A stretch of 51,974 nt of DNA from Clostridiales bacterium (lineage in GTDB: Bacteria > Bacillota > Clostridia > Lachnospirales > Lachnospiraceae). The notes beneath the pieces are model-generated. The model was not told where the DNA came from, ran no database searches, and worked only from the letters and a program-made list of their open reading frames with translations. The stretch is taken from the NCBI GenBank assembly GCA_012839295.1, contig DUNO01000042.1:1-51974 (forward strand). The letters run 5' to 3'. The translations under genes were made by a program, and so were the position numbers. This document shows, piece by piece, positions 42,464-51,909 of this stretch. Within the stretch, counting starts at the first letter, position 1. The number at the start of each line of letters is the position of its first letter.

Positions 42464-43435
42464 ATGCATTCAGAGGTTATTAAATTATATGAGGACAGAA
42501 CTGAAGTTACACTAACTACCTATGTAATAGCAGATTCAACGGAAATGGCAAACGGAAAGAAAAGACCGGCGGTATTGATCTGCCCTGGCGGTGCATACCT
42601 TTCCTGCTCAGACCGCGAAGGAGAGCCGGTTGCCCTGAGGTTTGCTTCTATGGGCTACCATGCTTTTGTACTTCGTTATTCTACTTATAATGAAGGAAAG
42701 GGAGGCTTTCCGGATATGTCCAAAAAACCTGAGCCAAAGGAATTCTGCCAGCATCCGAAGCCCATGCAGGAAATCGGTAAGGCCTTCTTAATCATCCGTG
42801 AGCACGCTGAGGAATGGAAGGTGGACATGGATAAGATTGCAATCTGCGGCTTCTCAGCCGGAGCACATAACTGCTCCATGTATTCCACCTACTGGCATTC
42901 ACCCCTGTTGTCAGGGCATTTTAATGAGAAACCGGAGGTATTCAAGCCGGCCGCAGCAATCCTGGGCTATACTCTCAGTGACTATATCTATATGAAGGAG
43001 CAGGCTGGAAAGACGGAGGATCCCATGGGTAAGGTACTGTTTGCCCTATCAAACACGGCATTTCTGGGAACGGATATGCCGGAGGATGCCAAGCTGGATG
43101 AGGTCAGCCCGGCACGTCATGTGACGGAATTAAATCCGCCTACCTTCCTCTGGGCTACTGCAGCGGACAGCTTAGTGCCGGTTCAGCATTCCATCCGTAT
43201 GGCCCATGCGCTGGCAGACAGCAAGGTGCCCTTCGAGATGCATATCTTTGAAGAAGGGGCACATGGCCTAAGCCTTGCAACCCAGGCATCCTCAGGAGCA
43301 AAATCTGAGATGGACAAGGACGCAGCAAAGTGGGTGGACTTAGTGGAGGCATGGCTGGATAAGAGGCTGGCTCTTCCGTTACCAGAAAAGACGGCCTGGC
43401 AGGAGATGATGTCCCAGAGTGGAAGTGTATTTTAA
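42464..43435 (+). CDS. Cytosolic alpha/beta-hydrolase esterase (acetyl-xylan-esterase-like)
   Basis: 323-residue hydrolase, no signal peptide. It has oxyanion loop ICPGGAYLSCSDREGEP, nucleophile Ser131 in CGFSAGAHNC, Asp in ATAADSLVPV and His in EEGAHGLS. The HGG-like opening and GFSAG elbow fit the BD-FAE/esterase-lipase group common beside hemicellulose genes. AAGGAGGA lies 6 bases before ATG 42464; the ATG at 42443 is before that site. It probably removes acetyl groups from imported hemicellulose fragments. Confidence 0.85.
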   Translation: MHSEVIKLYEDRTEVTLTTYVIADSTEMANGKKRPAVLICPGGAYLSCSDREGEPVALRFASMGYHAFVLRYSTYNEGKGGFPDMSKKPEPKEFCQHPKPMQEIGKAFLIIREHAEEWKVDMDKIAICGFSAGAHNCSMYSTYWHSPLLSGHFNEKPEVFKPAAAILGYTLSDYIYMKEQAGKTEDPMGKVLFALSNTAFLGTDMPEDAKLDEVSPARHVTELNPPTFLWATAADSLVPVQHSIRMAHALADSKVPFEMHIFEEGAHGLSLATQASSGAKSEMDKDAAKWVDLVEAWLDKRLALPLPEKTAWQEMMSQSGSVF

Positions 43436-43495
43436 TTAAAAATAAAACATCTAAGAAATAAAACCAATTACAAAATAAACCGAGAACAAATGAGT

Positions 43496-43537
43496 AGCAG
43501 GCAATCCGATATAAAGTGATTGCCTGCTGTTTTTTTG
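43496..43537 (+). terminator. Terminator after the esterase
   Basis: Perfect 11-bp stem AGCAGGCAATC / GATTGCCTGCT, 11-base loop, then a run of seven or eight T. The rest of the 353-base gap (43436-43788) is AT-rich with a weak TATACT at 43736. Confidence 0.92.
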
Positions 43538-43788
43538 TTCTATGAAAGTAAACTATATTGTGACGTGTGGAAAGAACCATAGATGTGGAATATGTACAAG
43601 AAAAGAAGGGGGTATATGTGCATAAGTGATATTTTCGTATGAGTACACAATATAAAGCATACAGAACAACCAAAGAGGTCGTATAATCATAGCTGGAGAT
43701 CGGAAAATAATATAGTAAAAATAAACACATGATTTTATACTAAACTTAGCTGCTGGAAAGCAGAAGTAAAAAAATATGGGAGGTTTTT

Positions 43789-45369
43789 ATGAAAAGAAGA
43801 GTTTTAGCATTAACCATTTCTCTGGTAATGGCCGCCATGGTATTGGTGGGCTGCGGTGGCTCGAAAACTGACAAAACCAGTGACACAACGTCAACCGACA
43901 GCACAGGCAACACTGTTACGGAAGGGGCAAAGGACAATGGATCGGATAATGGAGCGGCGGGGGAACCCTATGAAGTGGTCATGACATTCCCCACACTAGG
44001 AAATACGCCGGCAGACCTGCAATTAGTGGAGGATGCAGTAAATGCAATTACCGTTCCTGAAGTCAATGTAAAGGTAAAGCTTTATCCAATCAGCCTATTT
44101 GATTTGTCCACACAGTCAAACCTGATGATAGCTAATAATGAAAAACTGGACTTGCTTCTGATATTTTCTCCGATCGGCCCCATCAGTGACTATGTGAATA
44201 AAGGTATGCTTCTTCCGATGGATGAGCTGGTAAACCAATATGGTCAGGATATTATTGCGGCGGAAGGGAAAGCGATGGCCGGAGGATATGTGGATGGGGC
44301 TTTATATGCTGTACCGTCGGAAGAGAAGATGGGTCGCCAATACGGCTTTGCTTTCCGAACGGATATACTTCAGAAGTATGGTTATGATTTTGGTAAGGAT
44401 CTGATTACATATGAGCAGTTAGATGAAATGTTTGCTAAAATTAAGGCTGGTGAAGGAAAGGACTTTTATATGCTTGCTTTGCAGGCGGGGAGTACGGGTA
44501 CCTTTGGTGCGATGAACCTGGTGGATGCCTTAGGTGCTTCCACCGCGACGGGAGTACTGATGAATGGCGGCCTTGATAATACAACAGTTGTCAATCTGTA
44601 TGAAACAGAGCAATACAAGGAGCACTTGAAGTGGATGCGTAAATGGTATCAGGCAGGCTACATTAATCCGGATGTATTAACCAATACAGAGGCATCAACT
44701 GTATTAATCCAAAGCGGTAAGTACCTGGGAAACTTATCCTCTACGGAAGCGGACATGAAATTTAACCTCAGCAAGGATTGTGCCCAGGATATGACCATGG
44801 TAAATATAACTTTGCCTGCAGCAAGTACGGGCATGTACCAGACATCCGTATGGAGCATTCCGATTACCTGTGAGAACCCGGAAGCGACGATAAAACTGCT
44901 GAACCTGACCTATAAATCACAGGAATTGATTAACCTGTTGAAATATGGCGTTGAGGGCGCCCATTATGAGAAGACCGATGACCCTGGAATTATTAAATAC
45001 CCTGACGGAATCAATGCAGGAACGGTTGGCTACCTTCAGCCGCTGGGCGTGTTTGGCGACAAATCAAAAATGTATCAGATGCAGCCCGCTACCTCGGCAT
45101 ACTTTGATGAGCTGAAGGCCTTTAATGCATCAATTACAGAGGATAAATCCTCTAAAGCCTTGGGCTACAGCTTTAATACAAAAAATGTTAAAACCGAGAA
45201 AGCAGCAATTGATAGTGTGATCAGCCAGTATACAGCAGCTCTTGAGTTTGGTGCCGTTGACCCGGAGGAGACATTGCCGGAATTCATCAATGCCCTTAAA
45301 GCGGCAGGAATTGACAAAGTCATAGCAGAAAACCAGAAAATGCTTGACGAGTGGCTGGCACAGAAATAA
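43789..45369 (+). CDS. Extracellular oligosaccharide-binding lipoprotein (DUF3502 type)
   Basis: Solute-binding lipoprotein with lipobox VLVGC (Cys22), then a low-complexity Thr/Ser/Asp tether to about residue 55. A type-I binding fold and a C-terminal DUF3502-like module (about 420-526) ending LDEWLAQK follow. GGGAGG precedes the ATG. It is followed by a 19-bp-arm inverted repeat, the E2 element and two permease genes of the LplB/YtcP type. The set lacks its own ATPase, as is common because MsmK-like ATPases are shared. It is paralogous to the protein at 19080. Confidence 0.9.
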   Translation: MKRRVLALTISLVMAAMVLVGCGGSKTDKTSDTTSTDSTGNTVTEGAKDNGSDNGAAGEPYEVVMTFPTLGNTPADLQLVEDAVNAITVPEVNVKVKLYPISLFDLSTQSNLMIANNEKLDLLLIFSPIGPISDYVNKGMLLPMDELVNQYGQDIIAAEGKAMAGGYVDGALYAVPSEEKMGRQYGFAFRTDILQKYGYDFGKDLITYEQLDEMFAKIKAGEGKDFYMLALQAGSTGTFGAMNLVDALGASTATGVLMNGGLDNTTVVNLYETEQYKEHLKWMRKWYQAGYINPDVLTNTEASTVLIQSGKYLGNLSSTEADMKFNLSKDCAQDMTMVNITLPAASTGMYQTSVWSIPITCENPEATIKLLNLTYKSQELINLLKYGVEGAHYEKTDDPGIIKYPDGINAGTVGYLQPLGVFGDKSKMYQMQPATSAYFDELKAFNASITEDKSSKALGYSFNTKNVKTEKAAIDSVISQYTAALEFGAVDPEETLPEFINALKAAGIDKVIAENQKMLDEWLAQK

Positions 45370-45420
45370 ATAAAGTATTAATAGAAATTAATTAACTGGC
45401 CGGCAGAGTGGCCTGCCAAC

Positions 45421-45496
45421 AAATATATGGGATTGCTGCATAGAAAGAAATTAATGTAGATGAAATAGCCAGACACCGCAGCAATCCCATATATTT
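45421..45496. repeat. Inverted repeat with perfect 19-bp arms
   Basis: Left arm 45421-45439 (AAATATATGGGATTGCTGC) and right arm 45478-45496 are exact reverse complements around a 38-base loop, 52 bases after the lipoprotein stop. No T run follows. Placed between a binding-protein gene and its permeases, it could slow decay of the lipoprotein message or attenuate read-through. Confidence 0.8.
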
Positions 45497-45509
45497 AAGA
45501 AGGGCATTA

Positions 45510-45586
45510 CCTTTTGACTTTTGATAAAAGGAGCTGTTCTTACACCATGTATCTTGGTTATCGGAAGCCGGTTTTGTTCTGATAAT
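45510..45586 (+). other. Structured leader element E2 (homologue of 40261)
   Basis: Hairpin CCTTTT/AAAAGG (45510-45531), then a second hairpin TTATCGGAA / TTCTGATAA. The offset from hairpin 1 to hairpin 2 is 50 bases, as in E1. Hairpin-2 bases differ from E1 in a compensatory way (A-T to C-G, G-C to G-T). It lies upstream of the first permease gene. Confidence 0.6.
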
Positions 45587-45624
45587 AGTTACAAGAGAGG
45601 ATGAAAGGAGAAAATTGCATTATA

Positions 45625-46542
45625 ATGAACAAAAAGAAAGTAAAGCTAAAAAAATTCATCCCATTTTATATTATGGCTGCTCCTGCGGTCCTCTATATGA
45701 TAATTAATAATTACCTCCCCATGTTTGGTATCGTGATCGCTTTTAAGAACCTGGATTTTAGGAAGGGTATCCTGGGAAGCGACTGGGCAGGTTTCGACAA
45801 CTTTAAATACCTGTTTGTCACAAAGGATGCATTTATTATGACCAGGAATACGATCCTATATAACCTTGCTTTTATTATCCTTGGCATTATCTTTGGACTG
45901 ACAGTGGCGATTTTGCTGAATGAAATAACGAAAAAGTTTATACTCAGCGCATACCAAAGCCTGATGCTGGTACCTTATCTTATGAGCTGGGTCGTGGTAA
46001 ATTATCTGGTCTATGCTTTTTTGGCCTCAGATACGGGACTTATTAATAACAGCATAATTGAAAAGCTGGGAATGGAATCAATTTCATGGTATTCTACCCC
46101 GAAATATTGGCCTTTCATACTGGTTATAATCAATCTATGGAAGGGGATCGGCTTTAGCATGATCGTATATTATTCAAGCATTGTGGGCATCAGTACGGAC
46201 TATTTTGAAGCCGCCAGGATTGACGGGGCAACAAAATGGCAGCAGATTAAGAATATTACGCTGCCATTACTAAAGCCGACGGTTATAACCTTACTGATCT
46301 TAAGCATTGGCAGGATGTTTTATTCTGACTTCGGCCTGTTTTACCAGATACCGAGGAATTCAGGCATGTTATACAATGTGACGAGAACCATTGACACCTA
46401 TGTCTACAACGCATTAATGAACAATGCGGATTATGCAATGTCCTCTGCAGCCAGTGTCTATCAATCTATTGTTGGTTTTGTCCTGATCATCCTTGCAAAT
46501 ACAGTGATCAAGAAAATCAGCAGTGAAGATGCTTTATTTTAG
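45625..46542 (+). CDS. Oligosaccharide ABC permease (LplB type)
   Basis: First channel subunit, six membrane helices. It opens KKFIPFYIMAAPAVLYMIINNYLPMFGIVIAFKNLDF, the hallmark of LplB/YteP-like permeases, and has the EAA coupling loop FEAARIDGATKWQQIKNITLPLL. Start is set at ATG 45625 with AAGGAG about 14 bases upstream; ATG 45601 has AGAGAGG touching it and is the alternative. It works with the permease at 46554 and the lipoprotein at 43789. Confidence 0.9.
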   Translation: MNKKKVKLKKFIPFYIMAAPAVLYMIINNYLPMFGIVIAFKNLDFRKGILGSDWAGFDNFKYLFVTKDAFIMTRNTILYNLAFIILGIIFGLTVAILLNEITKKFILSAYQSLMLVPYLMSWVVVNYLVYAFLASDTGLINNSIIEKLGMESISWYSTPKYWPFILVIINLWKGIGFSMIVYYSSIVGISTDYFEAARIDGATKWQQIKNITLPLLKPTVITLLILSIGRMFYSDFGLFYQIPRNSGMLYNVTRTIDTYVYNALMNNADYAMSSAASVYQSIVGFVLIILANTVIKKISSEDALF

Positions 46543-46553
46543 GAGGATCCGTT

Positions 46554-47450
46554 ATGAAGACGAAGGAATTTATCACAACCCAGATCATTTCAAATACTAT
46601 ATTGTTGATCCTAAGCTTACTGGCGCTTTTCCCGTTTCTGTTATTAATTATTGGTTCTTTTACGGACAATGCGGCTGCAGTGGCAAATGGTTATACCTAT
46701 TTTCCTGAAAAATGGAGCCTGGGAGCCTACGAATATATATTGACACAGGCGGATTATATCCTTAAGGCCTATCTGAATACCTTTTTCGTTACCATTGCAG
46801 GTACATTGGTTTCCCTGCTCATAACCTCCATGTTTGGTTATGTCCTGAGCGTTTCAGAGCTGCCGGGCAGGCGTTTACTCATGTTTATGTGTATATTTAC
46901 AATGCTGTTTAACGGCGGTATCGTATCAACTTATTTTGTTTACAGCAATGTAATACATATTAAGAACACCATATTCGCCCTTATTGTTCCGGGGCTGCTT
47001 ATGAATGCTTTTACCGTTATGCTATTTAGGAATTATTATGTAAGCAGTGTGTCAACGGCGCTCCAGGAGGCGGCAAGGTTGGATGGCGCAGGGGAATTTT
47101 TCATTTATTTTAAGGTGGTAGTCCCTTTGTCAAAGCCAATCATAGCAACCATTGCGTTAATGTCAGGACTTGGCTATTGGAATGACTGGACAAATGGTTT
47201 ATACTATTTGACAGACAGAGGGGGATCACATCTATATACGATCCAAATTATTATGAATAAGATGAATGAAAATATTGCATTCCTAGCAAACAATGCGTCA
47301 AAGCTAACAGGAGTAAGCGTAGCTGATTTACCCTCCACTACAATCAGGATGGCGATAGCTGTCATTGGAATACTCCCTATTCTGGTTGCGTATCCGTTTT
47401 TCCAAAAATATTTTGTTAAGGGGATAAGCATAGGGGCCGTGAAAGGATGA
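46554..47450 (+). CDS. Oligosaccharide ABC permease (YtcP/LplC type)
   Basis: Second channel subunit of 298 residues with six helices, FLLLIIGSFTDNAAAV after helix 1 and coupling loop LQEAARLDGAGEFFIYFKVVVPL. AGGAGG lies 7 bases before the ATG, 11 bases after the first permease. The kinase gene follows after 7 bases, indicating one transcript for uptake and sensing. Confidence 0.92.
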   Translation: MKTKEFITTQIISNTILLILSLLALFPFLLLIIGSFTDNAAAVANGYTYFPEKWSLGAYEYILTQADYILKAYLNTFFVTIAGTLVSLLITSMFGYVLSVSELPGRRLLMFMCIFTMLFNGGIVSTYFVYSNVIHIKNTIFALIVPGLLMNAFTVMLFRNYYVSSVSTALQEAARLDGAGEFFIYFKVVVPLSKPIIATIALMSGLGYWNDWTNGLYYLTDRGGSHLYTIQIIMNKMNENIAFLANNASKLTGVSVADLPSTTIRMAIAVIGILPILVAYPFFQKYFVKGISIGAVKG

Positions 47451-47457
47451 AAACCGC

Positions 47458-49074
47458 TTGAAAATGAAACAGTTGTTTCAGTCAATTACGACCAGGATTA
47501 TTATCAGCATATTGCTGTTGATACTGCCTGTCAACCTGATAATCATCATGATGACACAGAATTACAGGGATGCTGTTTTAGAGCAGACCCTGTATTCCTG
47601 TGAAGTGATATTAAACCTGTATATGAGTCAGCTGGATAAGGAGATGTATAGTATCGATATGTATTCCAATAACCTCCTGAAGGATGCTGATTTTATTTTG
47701 ATGTCCGAGCAACAGGGAGGCTCCAGGTATATCCTGGCAAAGAATTCGATTTATACGGATTATACGGAAAACATGCTGTTCCATTATCTGTCCGTCGGCT
47801 ACTTCATCTATGCGCCGGAGCTGGAGGATATGACAATATCCGTTTCCTCGGCCAAGAACAGGAAGCGGGATAAGCTGGCCGCTTGCCTTGCAGACACCCG
47901 GGTTCTTGACCAATATGTCAGGTGGAAAATGATCGAGGTTGACGGGGAAAAGTACCTGCTTCATTCTTTTCAGACAGGTGGCCTGTATTATGGCGGCGTA
48001 ATTTTTCTGGATGATGTCACCAATAACGTACTCAACGAGCTGGACTATTCCTTCAAGGAGGTCGTGATTGATAATACGGTGCCAAAGGCTGCGCAGAATA
48101 ATATGATCGTTTCAGTAAAATCACAAAACAAAGGCATTTACCTCCATCTGACAATAGATAAAAATGAAATCTTTTCAAAGCTTCCCCTCTCGAAAAGGAT
48201 ATTATCGGTTCTGGCATATATTTCTTTCATACTGATTCCGGCTCTTTATCTGATATTGCAAAGGACCCTGATCCGTCCCCTAAGGCATATTGACCGTGCC
48301 TTACGTAAGCTGGAAAACGGGGAAAAAGCTTACCGTATCGGCAAGCATAAGTACGCATTGGAATTTCTGCATATCAACCAATCCTTTAATGATATGGCGG
48401 ATCAGATAGAGGGCTTGAAAATAGAAAACCTGGAACAGGAGCTGCAGCAAAAACGTATGGAGCTCCAGAACCTGCAGCTCCAGGTAAGACCCCATTTCCT
48501 GCTGAATATTTTTAACCTGATGTTCAATATGGCGCAGATCAAGGACTACCTGGGAATCCAGAAGATGGCCATATACCTGTCGCAGTATTTCCGCTACCTG
48601 TTCCGGGGCGGCAAGGCGCTGCAGAAATTAAGCAGCGAATTAAATGTAGTTAAAGCATATATAGAGGTGACGGAAATAAAAAATTCAAATTGCTTTACTG
48701 TTAACTATGACATTGAAGAGGACGCCCTGGATGTGGAAATACCGCCTCTGATCATCCATAATTTTATAGAGAATATTATGAAATATGCGCTAAGGGTGGA
48801 CAGGATAACCCATATTACGGTCCGGACCGAATCCACGCCGGAGTGGACCAGGATCATCATTGAGGATGACGGACGGGGAATAGACCAAAAAACCCTGGAA
48901 TGCATCAATTCAGGATTGCCGGTAGAAAAGGACGATGGGGAGCATATCGGTATATGGAATTCCAAATACAGGTTAAAAACCTTCTGCGGAAGCGAAGCGG
49001 ATATTGAGGTGTTTTCCGAATTGGACAGGGGTACAAAAGTAGTTATAAAATTGCCTTGGACAGGGGGATTTTGA
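47458..49074 (+). CDS. YesM-type sensor histidine kinase
   Basis: Kinase with TM1 about 10-30, an extracytoplasmic sensor region about 31-245, TM2 about 246-268 and HAMP (about 269-325). The His_kinase region has LQVRPHFLLNIFNL (His346) and is followed by a GHKL ATPase (NFIENIMKYAL, EDDGRGI, HIGIWNSKYRL). TTG 47458 has AAAGGATG about 10 bases upstream; ATG 47464 is the alternative. It is co-transcribed with the permeases and the following regulator. It resembles the kinase at 16925 in the PHFxLN variant, unlike the classical kinase at 29979. Confidence 0.88.
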   Translation: MKMKQLFQSITTRIIISILLLILPVNLIIIMMTQNYRDAVLEQTLYSCEVILNLYMSQLDKEMYSIDMYSNNLLKDADFILMSEQQGGSRYILAKNSIYTDYTENMLFHYLSVGYFIYAPELEDMTISVSSAKNRKRDKLAACLADTRVLDQYVRWKMIEVDGEKYLLHSFQTGGLYYGGVIFLDDVTNNVLNELDYSFKEVVIDNTVPKAAQNNMIVSVKSQNKGIYLHLTIDKNEIFSKLPLSKRILSVLAYISFILIPALYLILQRTLIRPLRHIDRALRKLENGEKAYRIGKHKYALEFLHINQSFNDMADQIEGLKIENLEQELQQKRMELQNLQLQVRPHFLLNIFNLMFNMAQIKDYLGIQKMAIYLSQYFRYLFRGGKALQKLSSELNVVKAYIEVTEIKNSNCFTVNYDIEEDALDVEIPPLIIHNFIENIMKYALRVDRITHITVRTESTPEWTRIIIEDDGRGIDQKTLECINSGLPVEKDDGEHIGIWNSKYRLKTFCGSEADIEVFSELDRGTKVVIKLPWTGGF

Positions 49075-49075
49075 T

Positions 49076-49861
49076 ATGGTACTGCTTTTAGTTGATGACG
49101 AGAAAATTACAATACAGGGCATGCTTGACGGGATCCGGTGGGAAGCCTGCGGGGTCAGCCAGGTGGTGACTGCTTTCAGTACGGAGCAGGCGCAGGAGGT
49201 TTTATTAGGCAATAAAGCAGATCTCTTGCTCTGTGACATAGAAATGCCCGGTGGGAGCGGAATTGAGCTGCTCCGTTGGATTAGAAACAGGAATGATGAT
49301 ATCCCCTGTGCATTTCTTACCTGCCATGCTGATTTCCTCTATGCAAAAGAAGCCGTGAGGCTGGGATGTGTGGATTATCTTCTAAAACCTCTGGCTTATT
49401 CCGAGATAGAAGAGCTGATAACAAAAATGGTAAGGCAAATCCATCTCCAAAGGGATAAGCAAAGAATTACCCAGTATGGGGAGCAGTGGATTAAGGAAAA
49501 GGCGGAGGAAGGAATATTGCTCCAGGGAAAACAGCTGAATGGGAAAGAAATCATAGATGACACCATCAGCTATATCCTCAGGCATCTTTCGGAGGACATC
49601 ACCGTCAGTTCCCTGGCAGGCAGGGTACATTTAAGCCCGGATTATTTAAACCGGCTTTTTAAAAAGCACAGGGGAGGTTCGATTAACCATTTCATAATCA
49701 GCGAAAGGATGCAGTTGGCGGCGGAGCTTTTGAAAGAGGATAAACTGTCTGCGAATGTCATAGCTTCCATGGTCGGTTATGAAAGCTATCCCAACTTTGT
49801 GTCCATGTTTAAGAAGGTCTATGGCGTGACACCGACACAATTTAAGGAAAATATTATGTGA
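49076..49861 (+). CDS. Short YesN-type AraC response regulator
   Basis: Receiver (Asp54 in LLCDIEMPGGSG, Lys in LLKPLA) joined by only about 35 residues to an AraC domain (ITVSSLAGRVHLSPDYLNRLF, SANVIASMVGYESYPNFVSMF). At 261 residues it lacks the middle region of roughly 150-270 residues present in its relatives at 15643 and 28356. It starts two bases after the kinase stop, so it is translationally coupled. It probably activates the 43789-49861 operon. Confidence 0.9.
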   Translation: MVLLLVDDEKITIQGMLDGIRWEACGVSQVVTAFSTEQAQEVLLGNKADLLLCDIEMPGGSGIELLRWIRNRNDDIPCAFLTCHADFLYAKEAVRLGCVDYLLKPLAYSEIEELITKMVRQIHLQRDKQRITQYGEQWIKEKAEEGILLQGKQLNGKEIIDDTISYILRHLSEDITVSSLAGRVHLSPDYLNRLFKKHRGGSINHFIISERMQLAAELLKEDKLSANVIASMVGYESYPNFVSMFKKVYGVTPTQFKENIM

Positions 49862-49937
49862 TGTAAATATTACGTAATGTGAATGGGAGCTACAGGGATG
49901 TTTTCATGCTCCATTTATGATGATAAAAAAGGCGATT

Positions 49938-49986
49938 AAAAAGGCAATTGGTGAAAGCATATGCTTAGGACCCATTGCTTTTTTAT
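49938..49986 (+). terminator. Terminator of importer/sensor operon
   Basis: AAAAAGGCAATTGGT (49938-49952) pairs with ACCCATTGCTTTTTT (49970-49984), 14 of 15 positions including one G-T. A weaker GGAGC/GCTCC hairpin lies at about 49887-49913. The remaining 290 bases to folE are AT-rich with no clear structure. Confidence 0.82.
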
Positions 49987-50273
49987 TTACCGCTATCGTT
50001 TATTTGCTTTTATATAGGATAAGGAGAAAGCTCTTATCATTCCCCGGATTTTATGATATAGTATACCTTGCATCAGTTTAGGAAGGTATTGCTGTAAAGT
50101 TTCGTGGAAATTCACATGTAATTTTATATGGACAATCGAGGATACTAAGTTTAGAATAGGGTTAACATGAAAGTCCTGTCGATTTGTGGAGATCGTGGTA
50201 TGTAAAAAAATACGGCCAAGGCAACATAAAAAGGCAACATAAAATAGATAGAATCAGCTGAAAGGAGTTTCCC

Positions 50274-50834
50274 ATGGTAGATATTAAAAAAATTGAGGAA
50301 GCTGTAAAAATGATTATAGAGGCAGTTGGAGAGGATCCGGAAAGGGAAGGGCTGAAGGAGACACCGAACCGGATTGCAAGGATGTATGAGGAGATATTCT
50401 CTGGAATGAAGGAGTCCCCGGAAGCACATCTGGCAAAGACCTTCTGTGTGGAAGAGGATAATCTGGTAATTGAAAAGGACATTACCTTTTATTCCATGTG
50501 TGAGCATCACTTCCTGCCCTTCTTTGGACAAGCCCACATTGCATATATTCCGAATGGTAAGGTTGCGGGCTTGAGCAAGCTGGCCAGGACCGTTGATCTT
50601 TATGCAAAGAGACCGCAATTGCAGGAGAATATGACGGAGCAGATTGCGGAAGCCCTGTATCGGCATTTAGATGCTAAGGCGGTTATGGTTGTTGTAGAAG
50701 CGGAGCATTTGTGTATCAGTATGAGGGGAATTAAAAAGCCCGGCACCAGGACAAGAACGGTCAGCACGAAGGGCTTATATTCAGAGGATAGCAGGTTGAG
50801 GGAAGAGACTTATAGAATGATTATGAATGCGTAG
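50274..50834 (+). CDS. folE: GTP cyclohydrolase I
   Basis: Converts GTP to 7,8-dihydroneopterin triphosphate, first step of folate synthesis. It is 186 residues long, as usual for the bacterial enzyme. Zinc ligands are seen in [11 protein letters not shown] (Cys and His) and [11 protein letters not shown] (Cys). Family segments include [20 protein letters not shown] and [20 protein letters not shown] precedes the ATG. It forms an operon with the FolB-FolK fusion 19 bases downstream. Confidence 0.95.
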   Translation: MVDIKKIEEAVKMIIEAVGEDPEREGLKETPNRIARMYEEIFSGMKESPEAHLAKTFCVEEDNLVIEKDITFYSMCEHHFLPFFGQAHIAYIPNGKVAGLSKLARTVDLYAKRPQLQENMTEQIAEALYRHLDAKAVMVVVEAEHLCISMRGIKKPGTRTRTVSTKGLYSEDSRLREETYRMIMNA

Positions 50835-50853
50835 ATAGAAGGAGAGGTGGGGC

Positions 50854-51672
50854 ATGGTGGATCATATTTTTATTGAAGACTTGGAGGTATATGCCTTCCA
50901 TGGGGTGAACCGGGAGGAAAAGATCCTGGGGCAGAAGTTTATCATTTCCTTGGAGCTTTTTCTGGATTTACAAGGTGCGGGCAGTACGGATGATTTGACG
51001 GAAACGATTAATTATGCCGAAGTATGCAATGGTATCTCAGACTTATTTACAGCGAATAAATTTGACCTTATTGAGAAATGTGCGGAAGAGGTAGCCAGGT
51101 ACGTGCTGGTAGGCTACCCCGGGGTAGAAAAAGTAAATGTTGTTATCAAAAAACCGTGGGCTCCGATAGGAAAGAGCGTAAAGTATGCCGGTGTGAGAAT
51201 AGAACGTTCCTGGAATAGAGCCTATATTGCATTGGGCTCTAACCTGGGAGATAAAGAGCAGTACCTGAGGTCGGCGCTGGAAGCCATGGATGACGGCAGT
51301 ATCCAGGTGGTTAAGACGTCAACGTTCCAGGTGACCAAGCCAGTCGGATATGTGGAACAGGACGATTTCCTCAACTGTGTCGCAGAAGTGAGGACGCTGT
51401 TATCCCCGCAGCTCTTATTGGACCGGCTGCATCAGATTGAGAATCAGTATGGGCGTGTCAGGACTGTTAAATGGGGGCCAAGAACCCTGGATTTGGACAT
51501 CATTTTTTATGGGGATGCCATCATAAATACGGAGACGTTGGTCATACCTCATCCAAGAATGCAGGAAAGGCTGTTTGTGCTCTCCCCTCTGGCGGAGATT
51601 GCCCCTCACATAAAGCATCCTGTCTTAAATAAGACAGTAGCGGAGCTGGAAAAAGAAATAGCAGAGCTTTAA
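50854..51672 (+). CDS. folBK: Bifunctional dihydroneopterin aldolase / HPPK
   Basis: Fusion of FolB (residues 1 to about 118, IEDLEVYAFHGVNREEKILGQ, with NYAEVCNGI and KPWAPIG) and FolK (about 122-272). The FolK part has YIALGSNLGDK, the NxxxExxxGRxR region NQYGRVRTVKWGPRTLDLDI and IPHPRMQERLFVL. It performs the aldolase and pyrophosphokinase steps to 6-hydroxymethyl-dihydropterin diphosphate. GGAGAGG precedes the ATG. folP, which often sits between folE and folB, is not present in the window. Confidence 0.94.
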   Translation: MVDHIFIEDLEVYAFHGVNREEKILGQKFIISLELFLDLQGAGSTDDLTETINYAEVCNGISDLFTANKFDLIEKCAEEVARYVLVGYPGVEKVNVVIKKPWAPIGKSVKYAGVRIERSWNRAYIALGSNLGDKEQYLRSALEAMDDGSIQVVKTSTFQVTKPVGYVEQDDFLNCVAEVRTLLSPQLLLDRLHQIENQYGRVRTVKWGPRTLDLDIIFYGDAIINTETLVIPHPRMQERLFVLSPLAEIAPHIKHPVLNKTVAELEKEIAEL

Positions 51673-51909
51673 TAGTGAGATAGTGTGAAATACAGAATAT
51701 TTCACATCCGACATCCGGTGGCCTGACGGCCAAATGTTGTTAATGTGTAAAAGCAGCATGAAATTGTGGATATCATTTCCGGATTTTTATGGATTGTGGA
51801 TATTATTCCATCAGGGCAGAAAAGCTTCCCCTGGAGGAGGAAAAGCTAAGGTGGGAGAAAATCTCTATGGGTGGATTAGGGAGGATATAGATGGTTTGTA
51901 ATAAGGCTG
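51673..51909. other. Intergenic tail after folBK
   Basis: Contains GTGTGAAATA/TATTTCACAT (about 51683-51706), a hairpin without a T run that may end the fol transcript, and a GGCC-tgac-GGCC dyad. Nothing coding is recognised before the repeat at 51910. Confidence 0.4.

Noticed and set aside
45370-45600. Missing ABC ATPase as evidence of a broken importer operon
   Set aside because: LplB/YtcP-type importers usually borrow a shared MsmK-like ATPase, so absence is normal.
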